This document shows, piece by piece, positions 46,301 to 53,527 of a stretch of DNA of 64,000 nt. The stretch lies in the NCBI GenBank assembly GCA_963812775.1, contig CAWEWH010000003.1, forward strand, positions 124,001 through 188,000. Reading direction: 5' to 3'. The position numbers and the translations under genes were made by a program. The notes beneath the pieces are model-generated. The model was not told the DNA's origin. It saw only the letters and a program-made list of their open reading frames with translations, and did no database searches. How positions within the stretch are numbered: position 1 is the stretch's first letter; each line of letters starts with the position of its first letter. This stretch comes from CAWEWH01 sp963812775. GTDB taxonomy: Bacteria > Pseudomonadota > Alphaproteobacteria > Rhizobiales > Beijerinckiaceae.

Positions 46301-46649
46301 CTGGACGCTCGCCTATCGCGAGGTCAGCGCCAACAGCGCCTCCGTCGCGCTCGGCGCGATGGGCTCGTTCGACATTCCGACGCATTGGGGCGTGTTGACC
46401 CCCAACGCGAGACTGGAAGCGCGGCGCGGCGTCGACAAGGGCTTCTTGCAACGGCTGTCCTACAGCGACACGCCCGAGGTCATTTATGATCTCAACGTCG
46501 CAACGGCAAAGCGCGACGCGCTCGGCGGCAGCATCGGCTTGCGGGCCGAGATCGACAACGCATCCGTCGATGTCGAGCTTGGCGCGTCGGCGAGTCAAAG
46601 CGGCCTCGATCGCCCCATGCTCAGAGGCCGGCTGGGTCTCAGGTTTTGA
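40371..46649 (+). CDS. Giant repeat-containing autotransporter (Ig-fold He_PIG repeats plus beta-barrel)
   Basis: A 2092-residue type Va autotransporter or adhesin. The start is TTG at 40371, giving a signal peptide (FWLAFIAVILNAPPALA). Two diverged putative-Ig domains (residues 30-212) lead into 16 near-identical repeats of 87 residues (213 to about 1605), each with TQVGVAYSQANTASGGTTPY, a GALPAGVSLN strand, GLVSGTP and FSYTIRVTDN: the He_PIG/cadherin-like fold. Then come a bacterial Ig-like domain interrupted by an Ala/Pro-rich loop (to about 1725), a linker, and an autotransporter barrel from about residue 1820 ending in phenylalanine (RGRLGLRF), the sorting signal for outer-membrane barrels. 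Surface adhesion is the likely role. The start codon is uncertain. Confidence 0.88.
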   Translation: MQKLRPFWLAFIAVILNAPPALAVVKTVNGISVNVDLPAAQRGVTYTSTISPSGGTGPYTLQIIGGAMPTGFTLSSAGAVNGLTCSSPIATYTFSIRITDSVGTIADFTGANQFSLPLNAGPASACQLTLNSITSTGTTGTPYLQTIIATGGVAPTYQVVTGALPPGLLLNSLTGVLTGIPTTPGSYTFTVQATDLFGNRGAATYTLVIASPLTLNSTPSSATQVGIAYSQSNTGSGGFLAYTYSVSAGALPAGVSLNTSSGLVSGTPTTAGAFSYTIRVTDLLGATATQTLSGTIAAALSLTSTPATVTQVGVAYSQANTAVGGTAPFTYAVSAGALPAGVSLDTATGLVSGTPTAAGAFSYTIRVTDNVGATATQALSGTIAAVLALNSTPSSATQVGVAYSQANTASGGTTPYVYAVSAGALPAGVSLNTSSGLVSGTPTVAGAFSYTIRVTDNVGATATQNVSGTIAAVLALNSTPSSATQVGVAYSQANTASGGTTPYVYAVSAGALPAGVSLNTSSGLVSGTPTVAGAFSYTIRVTDNVGATATQTSSGTIAAVLALNSTPSSATQVGVSYSQANTASGGTTPYVYAVSAGALPAGVSLNTSSGLVSGTPSAAGAFSYTIRVTDNVGATATQTSSGTIAAVLALNSTPSTVTQVGVAYSQANTASGGTTPYVFSVSAGALPAGVSLNTSSGLVSGTPTAAGAFSYTIRVTDNVGATATRTSSGTIATAVSLMSTPSAATQVAISYAQSNTASGGTAPYVYAVSAGALPAGVSLNTSTGLVSGTPSAAGAFSYTIQVTDGVGGTATQTLSGTIAAVLGLNSTPASSTQVGVAYSQSNTATGGTAPFTYAVTAGALPAGVSLNPSSGLVSGTPTTAGAFSYTIRVTDNVGAIATQSLSGTIFSAAGPALSSTPASATQVGIAYSQSNTGSDGTPPYAFSVSAGALPAGVSLNTSSGLVSGTPTTAGAFSYTILLTDSFSATATQTLSGSIAAALSLTSTPSTVTQVAVAYSQSNTAVGGTAPFTYAVIAGALPAGVSLNTSSGLVSGTPTVAGAFSYTIRVTDNVGAIATQALSGTITAALSLMSTPATVTQVGVAYSQANTASGGTTPYVYSVSAGALPAGVSLNTSSGLVSGTPTAAGAFGYTIRATDNVGATATQTLGGTIAAVLSLASTPSATTQVGLSYAQSNTASGGTTPYVYSVSAGALPAGVSLNTSTGSVSGTPTAAGAFSYTIRVTDNVGATATQTSSGTITTAVSLMSTPSSATQMGVAYSQANTASGGTTPYVYAVSAGALPAGVSLNTSAGLVSGTPTAAGAFSYTIRVTDNVGATATQALSGTIAAVLALNSTPSSATQVGVSYAQSNTAAGGTTPYVYAVSAGALPAGVSLNTATGLVSGTPTAAGAFSYTIRVTDNVGATATQALSGTITAAVSLMSTPSPATQVGVAYSQANTASGGTTPYVFAVSAGALPAGVSLNPASGLVSGTPTAAGAFSYTIRVTDNVGATATQASSGTISGSLVLTSTPSGTLRVGAPYAQSNTASGGTAPYVYAVSAGALPAGVTLNTSTGSASGTPTAAGAFSYTIRVTDSLGAMATQAPSGSIAAFTTAITLTTSSSSTSFGSAIVFTATVLGASPTGTVTLRDSTTQLATLALGAPAPAPAGAPAGGAAGPSAAQAPAGNIVLFSIAALAPGAHAISALYSGDANNMAVTSDALSVTVKRPDPAADPEVRGLVVAQVAAAHRLAEAQSANVRRRLEALHEDICGFSNHLSLSSLEPREDPKEWRDPGASPAWLLRGSDGRPVASAQPAARAGAQTCPEAAAWISGSLVHGHQNVAAVAEKNRFSTRGLAAGIDTRVFSNLKIGAAIGYGSDDTRVGAKGTRSVADSATVVAYASYKLWPRIFIDGLAGYSLLAFDTRRYVTSDGSFATGQRGGGSWFGSLVLTAELGGGGLRLAPYLRGDVAAARLRPYGEAGNPTWTLAYREVSANSASVALGAMGSFDIPTHWGVLTPNARLEARRGVDKGFLQRLSYSDTPEVIYDLNVATAKRDALGGSIGLRAEIDNASVDVELGASASQSGLDRPMLRGRLGLRF
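41007..45180 (+). repeat. Array of 16 coding repeats, period about 261 bp
   Basis: Each unit begins at an -AGCACGCC- (STP) codon group, e.g. near 41010, 41271, 41532, 41793, 42054 and 42315, and encodes 87 residues (one unit near 43.1 kb is two residues longer). Several neighbours (units 3-5, 41.5-42.3 kb) are nearly identical in DNA, while others differ mainly at synonymous or exposed positions, showing repeated duplication and gene conversion. Copy number may be wrong if the assembly collapsed units. Confidence 0.95.
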
Positions 46650-46733
46650 GCGGTCGCGGCGCGACGGAAGGCGCGGCGCAACGTGCGGCAACGCGGATGA
46701 AATCTGGTTTTGCCAGGCGGCGCCTTGATCCCT

Positions 46734-46980
46734 CCCCTTCAGGGGAGGGTCGATCAGCGCGCTTGCGCGCTGATCGGGGTGGGGTCTGATGCATCTATCC
46801 GTGAGACCCCCTCTCCGGCCGCGCACTGATCTCGGGCTTGCCCGAGATCAGCATCATGAATGCGCAAGTCGGGTAAACCCGACTTGCGGTGCCGCAGCCC
46901 GGCGCAGCCCGCTGGGCGTGCGCTCTGGAGCCGATCGCGCGAGGCGCGATTGGTTGCACCTCCCCCTGAAGGGGGAGGAT
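46734..46980. repeat. Dispersed palindromic repeat, copy 2 (compare 14461-14593)
   Basis: Same flanking units as copy 1: CCTCCCCTTCAGGGGAGG at the left, a GGTGGGGTCTG arm, AGACCCCCTC, and CCTCCCCCTGAAGGGGGAGG at the right. The core differs and holds extra palindromes (GATCAGCGCGC-TT-GCGCGCTGATC, perfect 11-bp arms; TCTCGGGC-TT-GCCCGAGA). It lies just after the autotransporter and could stabilise or end its mRNA. Confidence 0.75.
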
Positions 46981-47309
46981 CAGCGCCCCGCAACTCGACT
47001 AAAAAGATCATGCGCCAGCGCTTGCGCTATGCCGCCTTCGCCATCTCGGCCGCGATGAGCGCCGCAAGCGGCCCGTCGCGCAAGGCTGTCGGCGGCTTCA
47101 GAAAGCGGCCGACTTCGGTTCGCAGCTTCTGCACATCGGCATGGCGCCGTGCCGCCGGCCGCATGGCATCCAGGAGCAACGACGTGGTGCCGCTGATTCG
47201 TCATGGGTGATGCATTCGCGGCACAGTCATTGCGGCGAAAAAATGATTCTCTGATCACCAATACTGTTGGTGTGAGTTGCTTACCTCTCGTATCCCTATG
47301 GAGGCTGCG
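46981..47309. other. Intergenic region with a possible C-terminal gene fragment
   Basis: On the minus strand, 47027-47164 reads MRPAARRHADVQKLRTEVGR, then FLKPPTALRDGPLAALIAAE and MAKAA before a stop. The LRTEVgrFL stretch resembles the extreme C-terminus of chemotaxis receptors, but no other domain is present; it is at best a relic. Nothing else is recognised. The right end holds the ribosome site of the next gene. Confidence 0.25.
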
Positions 47310-47711
47310 ATGACACAAAGACTGTCTGACACGATGCTCGCGGCCTTCGCCGTCATCATCGTCATCGGACTTCTCTTCGGTACTCTCTTCATCGGACCAA
47401 ATGCATGGAGCCAGGAGGGTCACCATCGGGGCCACGCCCACTACCAAAATTGGGTGAACGGCCTGGACAAGGGGTGCTGCAATGACCACGATTGCGGCTC
47501 GATCAAGGACGAGCTTGTGCGAGACACCGCGCAAGGCACGTTCGTTCACATCGACGGAAAGTGGTGTCCGATCCAACCGCATCACTACTTGAAGAGAGGC
47601 AACGCGCCCAACTGGTCGACGGCGCACGTCTGCGTCAGATTGAAGTACAGCTCCGGTGATTCGGATCCGTGTGAGCGTTTGCTCTGCTATCAGCCGAAGC
47701 CGTTGATCTAG
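47310..47711 (+). CDS. Conserved exported protein with Cys/His motif
   Basis: A 133-residue protein with an N-terminal hydrophobic segment (residues 9-28, AAFAVIIVIGLLFGTLFIGP) that is a signal or anchor. The mature part has GHAHYQNWVNGLDKGCCNDH, then DCGSI, then GKWCPIQP and HVCVR: a pattern of paired cysteines and histidines recurring in uncharacterised proteins of rhizobial relatives. GGAGG lies 5 bp before ATG 47310; ATG 47298 is an alternative. The cysteines may form disulfides or bind metal. Function unknown. Confidence 0.7.
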   Translation: MTQRLSDTMLAAFAVIIVIGLLFGTLFIGPNAWSQEGHHRGHAHYQNWVNGLDKGCCNDHDCGSIKDELVRDTAQGTFVHIDGKWCPIQPHHYLKRGNAPNWSTAHVCVRLKYSSGDSDPCERLLCYQPKPLI

Positions 47712-48118
47712 GTCGGCAGCGCGGCATGAGAAGCTGCGCCAGTTTGACAGCGGCAGCTCTCGCTCCCACCTCCAGCCCCTCACACGGGCTGCCCGCTGGA
47801 GAGTCACGTAAATTCATAGCGACACTTGTGGCAGCCGCGGCGTTCGCATTGCAAGGGCGCAAGCGGGAGAGGTATCGGGTGCCACCGTCTCACCAAGTTA
47901 GGGCGTTTATCGATGTTTGCCCCTAACGCGCGCGTCGGCTTACCGCGCTTTGCGCACACCAGTCGAACATCACGCCAAGTCCGTGTCGTGCCAATTCCAG
48001 ACATACGTCTTGGCAAAGATCGCGGCGCGGTGTCGGCCAGAGTCTGTGGTCCGGACCGCCGATGACAGAGCGATATGCACCCGCAGTGTCGCTCACTCCG
48101 ATGAGAACGGCGCCGCCC
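47712..48118. other. 407-bp gap between convergent genes
   Basis: No gene is supported. On the minus strand a frame at 47923-48100 (IGGPDHRLWPTPRRDLCQDV, then CLELARHGLGVMFDW) vaguely resembles the first barrel strands of glycoside hydrolases; it is too short to call. Composition is similar to the surroundings. Confidence 0.25.
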
Positions 48119-48850
48119 TCATTGGCGATTGCCAAAACGCTTGGAATCTTCTGCGGCATAGGCTGCCACTGCAATATCGGCGGCGCGCGCCGCGCGCAGG
48201 CGCTCGATCAGCAGGGACACACGGCTCGCCGGGACCGCACACGTGACCTCGTTATTCGACATGCCTGTGCGCACGCGGCTCAGCATGCAGCCGACGCTCA
48301 CGGCGATCTCGCCGCTCTCTTTGGCGATCGGAATGATGTGACATTGCGGTTTGCCTTCGAAGCGAAGGCCCGGCCACGCATCGTGCAGCAGCATCTGCTG
48401 CTTTCCATTCAGCCGCAGCAGGATGACTGACGGCTCGACTGACATGTCGCGCAACGGTCCATAAACCACGCTTGTCGGCTTTTCGCGCACGACCGCGATC
48501 TTTGCCACCGCTTCCGGCGTGACCCATCCGGTCTCGCAGAGCGCAGCAACATCCGCATTGTGGGCGATCTCCTCCATGGTCTTGAAGCCATGCGTCAGGC
48601 TGCCGACGCTGCAATTGCCGTGGTCTTCCGCCGTCGTCGCGAAGACGCCTTGCGTGCCTTCGACCCAGAAGACGCAACTCGCCGCAACGGCTCCGGTCCG
48701 GCCATCCGCCGTTGCCGGCGGACGCGTTCGTTCAATGCGGGCAATCCCGGCAGGGACGTGGCTCAGAAAGGCAATAGCAACCGGCGGAACCGCGAGGCCC
48801 AACAGGTCCTGCAGATCGAGATGCCAAGTCTCGAAGCGAGTCTGCGACAT
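48119..48850 (-). CDS. DUF169 domain protein
   Basis: A 243-residue cytoplasmic DUF169 protein. Family features include LLGLAVPPVAIAFLSHVPAG at the start, the cysteine blocks AASCVFWVEG and EDHGNCSVGSLTHGF, and a C-terminal GCMLSRVRTGMSNNEVTCAV. The paired cysteines may bind a metal or cofactor (inference). It is the last gene of a run transcribed leftwards (binding protein, ATPase, permease, methyltransferase, DUF169); 77 bp separate it from the methyltransferase. DUF169 proteins have no assigned reaction. Confidence 0.85.
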   Translation of the reverse strand: MSQTRFETWHLDLQDLLGLAVPPVAIAFLSHVPAGIARIERTRPPATADGRTGAVAASCVFWVEGTQGVFATTAEDHGNCSVGSLTHGFKTMEEIAHNADVAALCETGWVTPEAVAKIAVVREKPTSVVYGPLRDMSVEPSVILLRLNGKQQMLLHDAWPGLRFEGKPQCHIIPIAKESGEIAVSVGCMLSRVRTGMSNNEVTCAVPASRVSLLIERLRAARAADIAVAAYAAEDSKRFGNRQ

Positions 48851-48927
48851 GTGCCTATTCTCCCGATCAGATCTTCCAGTTATGTCCAGTCGAATAGTGC
48901 AATGCTTCCGCCCGCCGAAGGGCGCAG

Positions 48928-49737
48928 TCACTCGCCGTCCTTGCGCGCGGCGAGGCTGAGGAACAGGATGGCTCCGTAGAACGTGCCGTTGGCGACTCGC
49001 CGACGCGCCTCCTGAGCGAAGCCGTCAACCAGCCCCTGACCGATTTCGCCGGCCCGAGCGGCTGCGTTAGTGCCGCGCGACAGCTGCGTCAGCAAGAAGT
49101 CGGGGCTCGTCGTCTGCACGTAGCCGTGCGGCTCGACCGACTGCACGCTGAACCCTGCCGCGGTAACGAGAGCGGGAAGCCGCCGCATGATGTACGGTGC
49201 GTGCATCATATGACGCAGCACCGCGCCTACGGCCGCCTGCAGCGGATCGCCATCGAACAGGGCGACGGTGATGGTCGCGAAGTCACCGTCAAAAATCACG
49301 AGCTGCCCGCCCGGCCTGAGAACCCGGCGAGCCTCGGCCAGCGCCCCCTCGTGGTCGACCAGATGCGAGTAGACGGTGTGTGCGATAACAAGGTCAAAGG
49401 AGGCGTCCGCCTGCCCGGTCGCCACGGCATCGCCGAGCGCGAATGAGACCCGCGGTTCGTCCGCGAATGCCCCGCCCGCCATGTCGAGGAACACGGAAGA
49501 CGGGTCGATCCCGACCAGCTGCGCCGGACTTACGTACTCCATGATGAGCTTGGTCGTTGCCCCGTTTCCGCAGCCAATCTCAAGCACACGAGCCCCTCCA
49601 GACAGAGCAATTTGCCCCATGTAGCGTGCGCAGATGGTTTGCATGGCCGGCTCGGATGCGCGGACATTCAGCGACTTGGCGATGGTGTCCAACACCTCGC
49701 GCGGCTGCTCTCTGATGCGGGTGTACAGATCGGTCAC
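48928..49737 (-). CDS. SAM-dependent class I methyltransferase
   Basis: A 269-residue methyltransferase. Motif I is RVLEIGCGNGATTKL near residue 55; the acidic end of strand 2 is LVGIDPSS; later motifs are FDLVIAHTVYSHLVD and RVLRPGGQLVIFDGDF. The start is taken as GTG 49737 (VTDLYTRIREQPREVLDTIA) with GGAGG 12 bp upstream. It lies between the permease and DUF169 genes on the same strand, so it should act on the compound imported by this transporter. The acceptor is unknown. Confidence 0.85.
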   Translation of the reverse strand: MTDLYTRIREQPREVLDTIAKSLNVRASEPAMQTICARYMGQIALSGGARVLEIGCGNGATTKLIMEYVSPAQLVGIDPSSVFLDMAGGAFADEPRVSFALGDAVATGQADASFDLVIAHTVYSHLVDHEGALAEARRVLRPGGQLVIFDGDFATITVALFDGDPLQAAVGAVLRHMMHAPYIMRRLPALVTAAGFSVQSVEPHGYVQTTSPDFLLTQLSRGTNAAARAGEIGQGLVDGFAQEARRRVANGTFYGAILFLSLAARKDGE

Positions 49738-49765
49738 AGTGACGTCATCCCTCCGGCAGGCGCGC

Positions 49766-50524
49766 TCAATTCCAGCGCAGCAGATATTTTTCCAGACGCC
49801 CCGCAATAGCGAAGATCAGCAGGACCACCACCATGATCAGGAAGATCAGCGCGAACATCAGCGCGGAGTTGTAGGTGCTCTGCGCAAACGAAAGGAGATA
49901 GCCCAGCCCGCGGCTGGCGGCCACGAACTCGCCGACACAGGCGCCGGTGAAGGCAAAGCCGACCGCGATCTTGAGGTTGCCAAGCACCCAGGCCGCCACC
50001 GACGGCAGGTACACATGCCGCACTAGATCCCAGCGGCCGCCGCCGAGCGTGACGATGCGCTCCACCAGCTTGCGGTCGACCTGCCGGATGCCGTTGAACA
50101 CCGTGAAGAAGATCACCACCGCCACCAGGATGAAGGCCAGCGCCACCTTGGAGGCGAGGTCGATGCCGAGCCAAATCACGAACAGCGGCGCCAGCACCAC
50201 GCGCGGAATGGCGTTGAGCAGCGTCATCACCGGTTCGAGCAATTCGGCGACTGGCGGCAACAGTGCGGCGACGACGCCGAGCACGATCCCAGCGAGGATG
50301 CCGAGCGCCAGGCCGAGCAGCGCGGCGGTGAAGGTGGCGTCGAGATGCGGCCAGATGCGGCCGTCTGCGAACAGTTCATAGAGAGCGCTGCCGATGAGGC
50401 TTGGGCTCGGCACAAACAGCGGATTAAGCAGCCCGGCGCGCCCGGCCGCCTCCCACAGCAGCAGGAGGACGGCGAAGGCGGCGAGCTGGCGCATCCATTT
50501 CCAGCGGGGGTCGAGCGTTGTCAT
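49766..50524 (-). CDS. ABC transporter permease (SsuC/TauC/NitT type)
   Basis: A 252-residue inner-membrane permease with about six helices, beginning RQLAAFAVLLLLWEAAGRAG. The EAA loop that contacts the ATPase is RIVTLGGGRWDLVRHVYLPS. Family members import sulfonates, nitrate, pyrimidine precursors and similar small molecules. The start overlaps the ATPase stop by 4 bp. The binding protein lies two genes upstream in transcription. Confidence 0.9.
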   Translation of the reverse strand: MTTLDPRWKWMRQLAAFAVLLLLWEAAGRAGLLNPLFVPSPSLIGSALYELFADGRIWPHLDATFTAALLGLALGILAGIVLGVVAALLPPVAELLEPVMTLLNAIPRVVLAPLFVIWLGIDLASKVALAFILVAVVIFFTVFNGIRQVDRKLVERIVTLGGGRWDLVRHVYLPSVAAWVLGNLKIAVGFAFTGACVGEFVAASRGLGYLLSFAQSTYNSALMFALIFLIMVVVLLIFAIAGRLEKYLLRWN

Positions 50525-51279
50525 TCGGCAGCCTCGGCCAGGCGATCGAAATCGACCTCGTGGGAGAGATCGTTCCAGAGCTTCTGGTAGAGCGGCGCGA
50601 ACGCCGGATGCACGCGCGCGTTAACCGGATCGCGCGGGCGCGGGATCGGCACCTGGTATTGCTGCGTGATGCGGGCGCGCGGCCCCTGGGAGAGCAGATA
50701 GACGCGGTCGGACAGGCTGATCGCCTCTTCGAGATCATGGGTGACGAGCAGGACGCTGATGCGCTCGCGTTCCACCAGTTCGGCGACGTCCTGGATGATG
50801 CGCGCACGCACGATGGCGTCGAGCGAGGCGAACGGCTCGTCCATCAGCAGGAGTTTTGGCTGCATCGCCAGCACCTGCGCGATCGCGACGCGCTTTCTTT
50901 GCCCGCCCGAGAGATGACGCGGAAAGCGGTCGCCAAAACCCGCCAAGCCGAGCTTGTCGAGCCAGAAGTCGCCCTGCACCAGCGCCTGCCTACGATCCAT
51001 GCCGTTGAAGGTCAGCCCGAGCGCGACATTGTCGCGCGCGGTCTTCCATGGTAGCAGCGCGTCATCCTGGAACAGCATGCCGATCTCGGACGGCGCATAG
51101 CCGGCTTCGACCGTGCCCGCGAGCGGTTGCTGTAGCCCGATGACGGCCCGCAACAGGCTCGACTTGCCGGAGCCCGACGGCCCGACCAGGCTCACGAACT
51201 CGCCGTGGTCGACTTCGATGCTTGCGCCTTCGAGGACCGGCTCTCTGCCGTAGGAAATCGTCAAGTCACGGACGCGCAA
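50521..51279 (-). CDS. ABC transporter ATP-binding protein (SsuB/TauB/NitT type)
   Basis: A 252-residue importer ATPase. Walker A is GPSGSGKSSLLR near residue 34, the Q-loop is FQDDALLPWKT, the signature is LSGGQRKRV, Walker B is LLLMDEPFASLDA and the switch histidine is in LVTHDLEEA. Length and sequence fit the nitrate/sulfonate/taurine importer class. It lies 1 bp after the binding protein gene and overlaps the permease by 4 bp. Confidence 0.92.
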   Translation of the reverse strand: MRVRDLTISYGREPVLEGASIEVDHGEFVSLVGPSGSGKSSLLRAVIGLQQPLAGTVEAGYAPSEIGMLFQDDALLPWKTARDNVALGLTFNGMDRRQALVQGDFWLDKLGLAGFGDRFPRHLSGGQRKRVAIAQVLAMQPKLLLMDEPFASLDAIVRARIIQDVAELVERERISVLLVTHDLEEAISLSDRVYLLSQGPRARITQQYQVPIPRPRDPVNARVHPAFAPLYQKLWNDLSHEVDFDRLAEAAE

Positions 51280-51280
51280 T

Positions 51281-52324
51281 TCAGCCTCCGACGATCGTGG
51301 TGTCGTGCAGCCCGGACACGCTCGCGCCGGACTTGATGAGGCCGCCGGCGATCAGGCTCTGCTCGACCCGTTTGGCCGATTCGAGGTCGATGTTCACCGT
51401 TTCGGGATAGAGCGCGTCGCGGTGAAGCGCGATGATCTCGCCGAACTCCTTGAGATCGAGCCCGGTGGTCATCTCCTTGGGGAAAGCCGCGACCAACTGA
51501 TCGCCGGTCATCCGGCGTAGCGCCTGAAGCGCATCGGCCAATGCCTTGGTCAGCGCAACCATTTCCGGCCGGCGTTGTTCGATCTCCTTGGCGCGCACCG
51601 CCACGCCCATGAATTCAAACGAACCGCCGAGATAGCGCTTGGCGTCTTCGAGGTCCATGGCGTTCACGAGCACGCGGGCGCCCGAGCGCCGCAGCAAGGT
51701 CAGAGCCGGCTCCTGCACCAGGCCGGCGTCGATCTGGCCTTGGCGCAACGCTTCCAGCAGATTGTTGCCCATGGTCGCGAACCGGACTTTCTGGGCATCG
51801 GCGCCGGCCTGCTTCAGCAGGTAGAGCGTCAATGCATGATCGGCAGTGCCGAGCGCGGCAACGGCGACCGTCCTTCCCTCCAGATCCTTGATCGATCGAA
51901 TCTGGTCGGCGGTCTTGGGAGCGGTGACAACGGCAAACAAAGGAAGACGCCCGGTGACCGCGAAGCGGCGGATGTCCGCGCCGACATTGGCATAGGCCTG
52001 GAGAGCAACGTCCAGCGAGGTGGCGGCGTAATCCACCGCCCCGCCGACCAGCGCCTGCATCGCGGCGTTGCCGCCGCGGGTGTAGACGATTTGCACATCA
52101 AGCCCGTGATTCTTGAAGTTCCCAGCCGCGCGCGCGACTTCGTAAGGCACCCCGCACAGAAGCTGGCTGCAGTAGGCGAGCTTGATCTGCTTGCCCTGCG
52201 CTTCGGAGCGCGTAGGCCGCGCCGCAGGGATGACGCTTGCAATGAGCGCCGCACCCTTGAACAGCGAACGCCGAGACACATCGGTATCAGGTACGCGGGC
52301 GGTGGTTTCATCGCAGCAGCTCAT
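51281..52324 (-). CDS. ABC transporter substrate-binding protein (NMT1-type), Tat signal
   Basis: A 347-residue periplasmic binding protein. A twin-arginine signal (VSRRSLFKGAALIASVIPAA) precedes a mature part starting KQIKLAYCSQLLCGVPYEVA. Tat export suggests it folds, or takes up a cofactor, before translocation. NMT1-type features include IVYTRGGNAAMQALVGGAVD and LEGRTVAVAALGTADHAL. It is the first gene of the five-gene unit and is divergent from a LysR gene 231 bp away. Two cysteines near the mature start are unusual. Ligand unknown. Confidence 0.88.
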   Translation of the reverse strand: MSCCDETTARVPDTDVSRRSLFKGAALIASVIPAARPTRSEAQGKQIKLAYCSQLLCGVPYEVARAAGNFKNHGLDVQIVYTRGGNAAMQALVGGAVDYAATSLDVALQAYANVGADIRRFAVTGRLPLFAVVTAPKTADQIRSIKDLEGRTVAVAALGTADHALTLYLLKQAGADAQKVRFATMGNNLLEALRQGQIDAGLVQEPALTLLRRSGARVLVNAMDLEDAKRYLGGSFEFMGVAVRAKEIEQRRPEMVALTKALADALQALRRMTGDQLVAAFPKEMTTGLDLKEFGEIIALHRDALYPETVNIDLESAKRVEQSLIAGGLIKSGASVSGLHDTTIVGG

Positions 52325-52475
52325 GGGATCCTCCGAATCTGGACACCGGGCCTAGCGGTCTCGCGCCGCGCACTCGGTGCCGCGCGGGAGGCATATGTCG
52401 TTACGCGCTTCGTTGCAGCAACTCGTCAGGACCGCCACGCTCGGATCGGCTAGCCTTCTTGACGGATGCTCGAGC

Positions 52476-52521
52476 GAAGAATATGCCCGGACGGGCTTAC
52501 CCGTCCAATGCATAATTCTTC
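52476..52521. promoter_or_regulatory. Nested palindrome in the LysR/ABC intergenic region
   Basis: Outer arms GAAGAATATGC (52476-52486) and GCATAATTCTTC (52510-52521, one extra base) enclose inner perfect arms GGACGGG and CCCGTCC around CTTA. It ends 34 bp before the LysR start and about 150 bp from the binding-protein start. It could be the LysR operator or an RNA hairpin. LysR proteins usually bind dyads like this between divergent genes. Confidence 0.6.
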
Positions 52522-52555
52522 TGAGCCTTTATGCAATTTGGAGATAAGCAAGGAT

Positions 52556-53527
52556 ATGGATCTCAAGCGCCTGCGAACGTTCGTCGCCGTCGCCGAGCTG
52601 GGCACTGTCTCGCGCGCGGCGTTGGGCTTGCGCATCAGCCAGTCTGCCCTTTCACGACAGATTGGCGACCTAGAGCAGGAGTTTGGCTTCAAGCTTTTTG
52701 ACCGTGTGGGACGCCGGCTTATGCTAACCGCCATCGGTGAGCAGTTGCTCGGAGATTGCCGAGACGTGTTGGGTCACGTCGGCTCGCTCGGCGAGCGGGT
52801 GGACTTGCTTCGGCGCGGAGACAGGGGGGTACTGAAGGTGGCCGCCCCGCCGCACACCATCGAAAGTGTTTTGTCGAGATTCCTGCCTCGATACGCACAA
52901 CGCTTTCCCAACGTGCAGGTGAAACTGACCGAGGCCCTTGGTCCCGATATGTCGGCCATGCTGGAACGCGGCGAGGTACATGTCGGCATCAGACACGATC
53001 AATATGTCAATCGCTACTTCGCGAGCCAGGCCTTGCCACCGGACGAGATTTTAGCCGCTTGCGAACCGTCGCTCGCGCTTGGCCACGCCGGCATGATCGA
53101 TATCGGCCGCCTTGCCGCCTATCCGTTGCTCCTGCTGGAATCGGGTTACTCACTGCGCAGGATGTTCAACGCGGCTTGCCGTCTCGCACGCGTTGAGCCC
53201 AACATTCTGCTCGAGAGCCGCGCGCCCCACACCTTGCTCGCGCTGGCCGAGGCCGGGCAAGGGGTCGCGATCATTCCGTCGCTCCTGCGAACGGATCGCT
53301 ACACGTTGAGAATTGTCCGCGTAACGCATCTGCGCAAACCGCTCCGCGAACCATTGGTCATTCACTGGGACAAACGGCGCCCACTCCCGCGCTATGCCGA
53401 AAGCTTTTGCGAGGCGCTCGCCGAGTATATGCGCGAGGTGCTCCCGATCACGCAGCCGTCGGAAGGCAAGTCGGCCGCCGCACGGAAGCAAGTTGCTGTC
53501 CGAAAACGTCGCAGGCGCATAGACTGA
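52556..53527 (+). CDS. LysR-family transcriptional regulator of the ABC/DUF169 unit
   Basis: A 323-residue LysR regulator. The N-terminal helix-turn-helix is MDLKRLRTFVAVAELGTVSR, then AALGLRISQSALSRQIGDLE, and the ligand domain has an NAC/CynR-like layout (DRYTLRIVRVTHLRKPL near the end). A basic tail (RKQVAVRKRRRRID) follows. GGAG lies about 15 bp before ATG 52556. It is divergent from the transporter operon and very probably controls it. Its 3' end overlaps, antisense, the convergent secreted-protein frame by 136 bp. Confidence 0.88.
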   Translation: MDLKRLRTFVAVAELGTVSRAALGLRISQSALSRQIGDLEQEFGFKLFDRVGRRLMLTAIGEQLLGDCRDVLGHVGSLGERVDLLRRGDRGVLKVAAPPHTIESVLSRFLPRYAQRFPNVQVKLTEALGPDMSAMLERGEVHVGIRHDQYVNRYFASQALPPDEILAACEPSLALGHAGMIDIGRLAAYPLLLLESGYSLRRMFNAACRLARVEPNILLESRAPHTLLALAEAGQGVAIIPSLLRTDRYTLRIVRVTHLRKPLREPLVIHWDKRRPLPRYAESFCEALAEYMREVLPITQPSEGKSAAARKQVAVRKRRRRID

